Shown: piece after piece, positions 60,830 to 64,000 of the stretch
How positions within the stretch are numbered: the stretch's first letter is position 1
Layout: each line of letters begins with the position of its first letter
Source: Nocardioides seonyuensis
GTDB taxonomy: Bacteria; Actinomycetota; Actinomycetes; Propionibacteriales; Nocardioidaceae
NCBI RefSeq assembly: GCF_004683965.1
Contig: NZ_CP038436.1
Location: 3,720,001-3,784,000, forward strand
Reading direction: 5' to 3'
DNA length: 64,000 nucleotides
Notes under the pieces: model-generated
What the model saw: the letters and a program-made list of their open reading frames with translations, nothing else
Databases searched by the model: none
What the model was told of the DNA's origin: nothing
Made by a program: the position numbers and the translations under genes

Positions 60830-60835
60830 AACCTA
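60830..60835 (-). promoter_or_regulatory. -10 element (TAGGTT), leaderless DUF1206 gene
   Basis: TAGGTT on the minus strand ends 6 bases before the ATG at 60823. Confidence 0.5.
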
Positions 60836-60853
60836 ACCCGTCGCCGGCCTACG

Positions 60854-61264
60854 TCAGACGAGGGCAGCGCGGTCGCGCAGGACCGAGCCGAGGATGCCGT
60901 TGACGAACGTCGGCGAGTCGTCGGTCGAGAGCTCCTGCACGAGGTGGACGGCCTCGCTCATGGCCACCTCGCCGGGCACGTCGTCCTCACCCCACAGCAG
61001 CTCGTAGACCGCTATCCGGAGGACGTTCCGGTCGACCGCCGGCATCCGCGCCAGGGTCCAGTCACGGCTGTAGGTGGTGAGCACCTCGTCGATGCGGTCT
61101 CGGTGCTCGACGACGCCGTGCACGAGGGTGGTCGTGTAGTCGTTGGTCGGGCCGACCCCGGCCTCGATCGCGCGCTCGAGGGCCAGAGCGGGCTCCTCCG
61201 AGCGCTGCTCGGAGGCGAAGAGGATGTCGAGCGCCCGCTTGCGGGCCTTGGAGCGTGCAGCCAC
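60854..61264 (-). CDS. nusB: NusB, transcription antitermination factor
   Basis: A 136-residue all-helical protein. It binds BoxA RNA with NusE (S10) to stop premature termination in rRNA operons. RSKARKRALDILFASEQR is the N-terminal signature, and DRNVLRIAVYELLWGEDDVPGEVAMSEAV is its middle in family form, ending STDDSPTFVNGILGSV. The GTG at 61264 starts 10 bases after efp, so the two are co-transcribed as in many actinobacteria. Confidence 0.94.
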   Translation of the reverse strand: MAARSKARKRALDILFASEQRSEEPALALERAIEAGVGPTNDYTTTLVHGVVEHRDRIDEVLTTYSRDWTLARMPAVDRNVLRIAVYELLWGEDDVPGEVAMSEAVHLVQELSTDDSPTFVNGILGSVLRDRAALV

Positions 61265-61274
61265 GTCGCTCGGG

Positions 61275-61838
61275 TCAGCCCTTCACACGGCCGAGGTAGG
61301 ACGAGTCGCGCGTGTCGACCTTGACCTTCTCGCCGGAGGTGATGAACAGCGGGACCTGGATCTGGTGGCCGGTCTCGAGCGTGGCGGGCTTGGTGCCGCC
61401 GGTCGAGCGGTCTCCCTGGAGGCCGGGCTCGGTCTCGGAGATGACCAGCTCCACCGAGGCGGGGAGCTCGACGAAGAGCACCCGACCCTCGTTGGTCGCG
61501 ACGATCGCGTCCTGGTTCTCGAGCATGAAGTTCTTGGCGTCACCGACGACCTCGGGCGACACCTCGATCTGGTCGTAGGTGCTGGTGTCCATGAAGACGT
61601 AGGACGTGCCGTCGTTGTAGAGGTACTGCATCGTGCGCTTGTCCACGTTGGCCGTCTCGACCTTGGTGCCGGCGTTGAAGGTCTTGTCGACGTTCTTGCC
61701 CGACTCGACGTTCTTGAGCTTCGTGCGCACGAAGGCCGGGCCCTTGCCGGGCTTGACGTGCTGGAAGTCGACGACGGTCCAGAGCTGGCCCTCGATGTTG
61801 AGGACCATGCCGTTCTTGAGGTCGTTGGTGGTTGCCAT
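61275..61838 (-). CDS. efp: Elongation factor P
   Basis: A 187-residue three-domain factor that rescues ribosomes stalled on polyproline. The tip of domain I reads KPGKGPAF with Lys32. This is the PGKGP loop described for actinobacterial EF-Ps that act without beta-lysine, rhamnose or aminopentanol modification; no epmA/earP-type modification gene is seen here. The C-terminal [18 protein letters not shown] is the OB-fold end. A TAGACT hexamer about 63 bases upstream predicts a leader of about 55 bases. Confidence 0.95.
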   Translation of the reverse strand: MATTNDLKNGMVLNIEGQLWTVVDFQHVKPGKGPAFVRTKLKNVESGKNVDKTFNAGTKVETANVDKRTMQYLYNDGTSYVFMDTSTYDQIEVSPEVVGDAKNFMLENQDAIVATNEGRVLFVELPASVELVISETEPGLQGDRSTGGTKPATLETGHQIQVPLFITSGEKVKVDTRDSSYLGRVKG

Positions 61839-61900
61839 GCGCGTGGGGTCTGCCTTCTTGTCGCTGGTCAGGGGTACGGCGCCTGCGGGGCCGACGAGCC

Positions 61901-61906
61901 AGTCTA
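61901..61906 (-). promoter_or_regulatory. -10 element (TAGACT) of the efp-nusB unit
   Basis: TAGACT on the minus strand would start transcription near 61894, leaving an untranslated leader of about 55 bases before the efp ATG at 61838. Confidence 0.5.
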
Positions 61907-61957
61907 GGGGGCGGCCGAGGTGGCGCCCAACCTGTGGGCAGCCGCCGGTCCGGCGGG

Positions 61958-61963
61958 TACGGT
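61958..61963 (+). promoter_or_regulatory. -10 element (TACGGT), leaderless oxidoreductase gene
   Basis: TACGGT ends 7 bases before the ATG at 61971. Confidence 0.5.
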
Positions 61964-61970
61964 CGTGGAC

Positions 61971-62624
61971 ATGCGCGTGACGATCTTCGGCGGCCACGGC
62001 CACGTGGCCCTCCTGCTCGCTCCCCTGCTCGTCGAGGCCGGCCACGACGTCCAGTCGGTGATTCGCAACCCCGACCACGTGGACGACGTGGCCGCCACCG
62101 GCGCCACCCCGGTGGTGTCGTCTGTCGAGTCGGCGGGCACCCCGGAGCTGACCTCGCTCCTGGAGGTCCAGGATGCCGTGGTGTGGTCGGCCGGGGCGGG
62201 TGGCGGCGACCCAACCCGGACCATGGCGGTCGACCGCGACGGCGCGATCCGCTCGATGGAGGCGGCCGAGGCCGCCGGAGTGCTGCGTTACGTCATGGTG
62301 TCCTTCTCCGGGGCGTTCCCGGAGTTCCTCGTCGGCGCCGACGACCCCTTCCGGCCCTACATGGACGCGAAGATCGCCGCCGACGAGCACCTGCGGGCCA
62401 GCGGCCTGGACTGGACGATCCTCGCTCCCGGGCCGCTGACGTTCGACCCGGGGCACGGCACCGTCAACCCCTCGGCTGCTCGGGGTGAGGGCGACACCGC
62501 GCCACGAGAGCTCGTGGCACAGGTCGCCGCGGCCGTGATCGACGATGCTCGCGCCTCTCGCCGCACGCTGGTGGTGGGTGAGGGAGACGTGCCGATCGAC
62601 GAGTGGCTCGGGTCGATGGGGTGA
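61971..62624 (+). CDS. NAD(P)-binding atypical short-chain dehydrogenase (NmrA/SDR_a5-like)
   Basis: A 217-residue Rossmann-fold protein: [20 protein letters not shown] is the dinucleotide loop, and [13 protein letters not shown] with [20 protein letters not shown] corresponds to the active-site strand and helix, though the classic Tyr-x-x-x-Lys is replaced by YMDAK. Such proteins often act as redox sensors or in epimerase-like reactions. Divergent from efp. Confidence 0.83.
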   Translation: MRVTIFGGHGHVALLLAPLLVEAGHDVQSVIRNPDHVDDVAATGATPVVSSVESAGTPELTSLLEVQDAVVWSAGAGGGDPTRTMAVDRDGAIRSMEAAEAAGVLRYVMVSFSGAFPEFLVGADDPFRPYMDAKIAADEHLRASGLDWTILAPGPLTFDPGHGTVNPSAARGEGDTAPRELVAQVAAAVIDDARASRRTLVVGEGDVPIDEWLGSMG

Positions 62625-62687
62625 CAACCTTCTTCACCCGCCGCGCGTCACATCGAGCAACACGTTCTACGCAATCGGGGAAAAGAG

Positions 62688-64000
62688 ATGAAGCTCCGCA
62701 GGTCCGCTGCACTGACTGTCCTGGCACTGGCTGCCGGGTCCACCTCGGCGGTGGCGACGTCGTCGCCGGCCTCGGCCGCCCCCACCACCTGCCAGGGCAA
62801 GGCCGTCACCATCGTCGCCTCCACGACTGTCACCCGCGGGACCGAGGGCGAGGACGTGGTTGCCATGGAACCCGGTGGCTGGAGGATGTTCGACGCGTTG
62901 GGCGGCAACGACACCATCTGCCTCGCCGCTGCTGCGGGGATCTCCAACGATCGCGACCCCATGCCGCCCTCCGGCTGGCTGGACGCGGGGCCCGGTGACG
63001 ATGTGGTCGTCAACCTGATGCCGACAGGCACCACCGGGGTCGCCACGACCGTCGTCCTCGGGCTCGGCAACGACAGCTTCCAGGGCGCGGACGTCGGCGA
63101 GAAGGTGTTCGCCGAGAAGGATGTCGCCGACTTCTCCGACCCCGACCTGGTCGACCCGGAGCTGATCGGGCAGCAGCGGGACGTGGTCACGAACGCCTCG
63201 ACCGTCTTCAGCGCAGCCCCCCACGACGGTCCCAACACCGACCGCATCTCACTGGGAGCGCAGGGAGCGCGTGTGGTCATGGAGGGTCCACTCGCCCCGG
63301 CCGGCCTCCTCGACGTCTCCGCCGCCGACTCCCCTGTCCTCGAGGTGCGTTCTCCCCGCCGTCTCGGGCCTCCACCCGGCGGTGACGTCGTGGTCGACAA
63401 CCGGTCGCGCACGATCGCTGCGGGACTGCCGGTCATCACGTGGTCAGGAGAGTTCTCCGCATTCCTCTTCGGGACGCCCCGCCGCGTCACCGAGCAGCCT
63501 GCAGTGTCGTTCACCGGAACCGATGCGGATGAGTCCGTGACGTTCGCCGACATCCCGGTCGGTGACGTGGCGATGGGCGGCGGCGCGGACGCGCTCGACG
63601 TCCAGTCCTGGAACAACCCGTTCGTGCCGCGGTCGGCCGACGGTGGGGGCGGACGTGACACGGCCTCCATCGACTCGACCTGCCGCGACCTCGAGGTGCG
63701 CCTCGACGTCTCCGCCGCCTGCGACGGCCGTTCCGGATCGTTCACGAGCTTTCGCGACGTGACCCTCGACGGGAGCTGGTCGCCCGGCGGCGCCGTCACC
63801 CTGGTCGGCACCCCCCGCAGCGAGCGGCTGCTCGCCAGTGGCCACGCCGTCGTGGTGCGCGCCGGCGCCGGCCATGACGAGATCATGGTTGACGACAGCT
63901 GGTCTGCGCGCGTCCGCGCGGGTGCGGGACGCGACCGAGCGGCCGTGAGTGGCGACGATGTCGTACTGCTCGGACAGGGCGGTCGCGACAGGCTCCGGCT
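62688..64000 (+). CDS. Secreted RTX-like calcium-binding protein, N-terminal part (runs off the window)
   Basis: At least 437 residues with no stop before the window edge. Residues 1-30 form a signal peptide (SAALTVLALAAG, then ATSSPASAA). Several Gly/Asp-rich nonapeptide-like turns recur: LGGNDTICLA, GPGDDVVV, GLGNDSFQG, GGGADALDV, GAGHDEIMV and GQGGRDRL, resembling degenerate RTX repeats that bind calcium and form beta-rolls after export. The lack of long perfect arrays suggests a diverged surface protein; a catalytic domain could follow beyond the window. The GGGGAAAAG stretch just before the ATG at 62688 may serve as its ribosome site. Confidence 0.75.
   Translation, partial: MKLRRSAALTVLALAAGSTSAVATSSPASAAPTTCQGKAVTIVASTTVTRGTEGEDVVAMEPGGWRMFDALGGNDTICLAAAAGISNDRDPMPPSGWLDAGPGDDVVVNLMPTGTTGVATTVVLGLGNDSFQGADVGEKVFAEKDVADFSDPDLVDPELIGQQRDVVTNASTVFSAAPHDGPNTDRISLGAQGARVVMEGPLAPAGLLDVSAADSPVLEVRSPRRLGPPPGGDVVVDNRSRTIAAGLPVITWSGEFSAFLFGTPRRVTEQPAVSFTGTDADESVTFADIPVGDVAMGGGADALDVQSWNNPFVPRSADGGGGRDTASIDSTCRDLEVRLDVSAACDGRSGSFTSFRDVTLDGSWSPGGAVTLVGTPRSERLLASGHAVVVRAGAGHDEIMVDDSWSARVRAGAGRDRAAVSGDDVVLLGQGGRDRLR

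Overview
The window is a stretch of very GC-rich (about 70 %), densely coded chromosome from an actinobacterium. Marker genes typical of the phylum are present: rbpA, whiA, opcA, a SufR-led suf operon, a mycothiol-type DinB-fold enzyme and a DUF222/13E12 HNH protein. Gene content fits Nocardioidaceae (Nocardioides-like) best, but that is inference. The conserved part runs parallel to the Mycobacterium tuberculosis block Rv1420-Rv1466 (uvrC, rapZ, yvcK, whiA, gap, pgk, tpi, secG, pentose-phosphate genes, ctaB, ctaA, ABC exporter, suf). I see no rRNA, tRNA, CRISPR array, insertion sequence, prophage or replication origin. No gene-free stretch exceeds 300 bases; the longest spacers are about 130-185 bases and mostly hold promoters or gene remnants.

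Layout. 1-1.9 kb: end of a NYN-type gene, an ASCH-like protein and a circularly permuted ATP-grasp protein. 1.9-8.5 kb (minus): sufR-sufB-sufD-Rieske-sufC-sufS-sufU-sufT, mostly joined by 4-base start/stop overlaps, with a candidate autoregulatory SufR operator on its promoter. 8.6-14.5 kb: a DUF1707 membrane protein, a collagen-like surface protein, an ABC exporter coupled to ctaA, a YcxB-like protein and ctaB (heme O/A synthesis). 14.6-22.8 kb (plus): tkt-tal-pgi-zwf-opcA-pgl, the pentose-phosphate operon with pgi inserted. 22.9-24.4 kb: a secreted GH16 enzyme with a Lys/Ala-rich coiled coil. 24.4-33.1 kb (minus): rbpA, secG, the tpiA-pgk-gap glycolytic operon and the uvrC-rapZ-yvcK-whiA operon. 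uvrC is split by an apparent one-base frameshift. 33.1-36.7 kb: a Rieske lipoprotein and uvrA with a LexA box.

36.7-38.9 kb: a thiol/sulfur-flavoured trio (DinB/MPI-type protein, metallo-beta-lactamase fold, thioredoxin-rhodanese fusion). 39-51.3 kb is the accessory part: an HNH protein, unknown proteins, cytochrome b561, two sulfotransferase-like genes, hydrolases, a methyltransferase / alpha-alpha barrel / methyltransferase / GT4 cluster, a ferredoxin-NADP reductase-like flavoprotein and a K+-channel-like protein. Two spacers carry C-terminal remnants of vanished genes (cupin, YjbR/MmcQ). 51.3-64 kb: uvrB, a phospholipase-D/cardiolipin synthase, an AlkA-like glycosylase, tryptophan 2,3-dioxygenase, a PaiB-like protein, an ATP-dependent DNA ligase, a TetR regulator, DUF1206, nusB-efp, an NAD-binding oxidoreductase and the start of a secreted RTX-like protein.

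Two themes stand out. All three UvrABC genes plus a glycosylase and a DNA ligase lie in the window, but only uvrA shows an SOS box. Many genes have a TANNNT hexamer 6-8 bases before an ATG or GTG and no Shine-Dalgarno sequence, the layout of leaderless mRNAs; I used it to choose several start codons.
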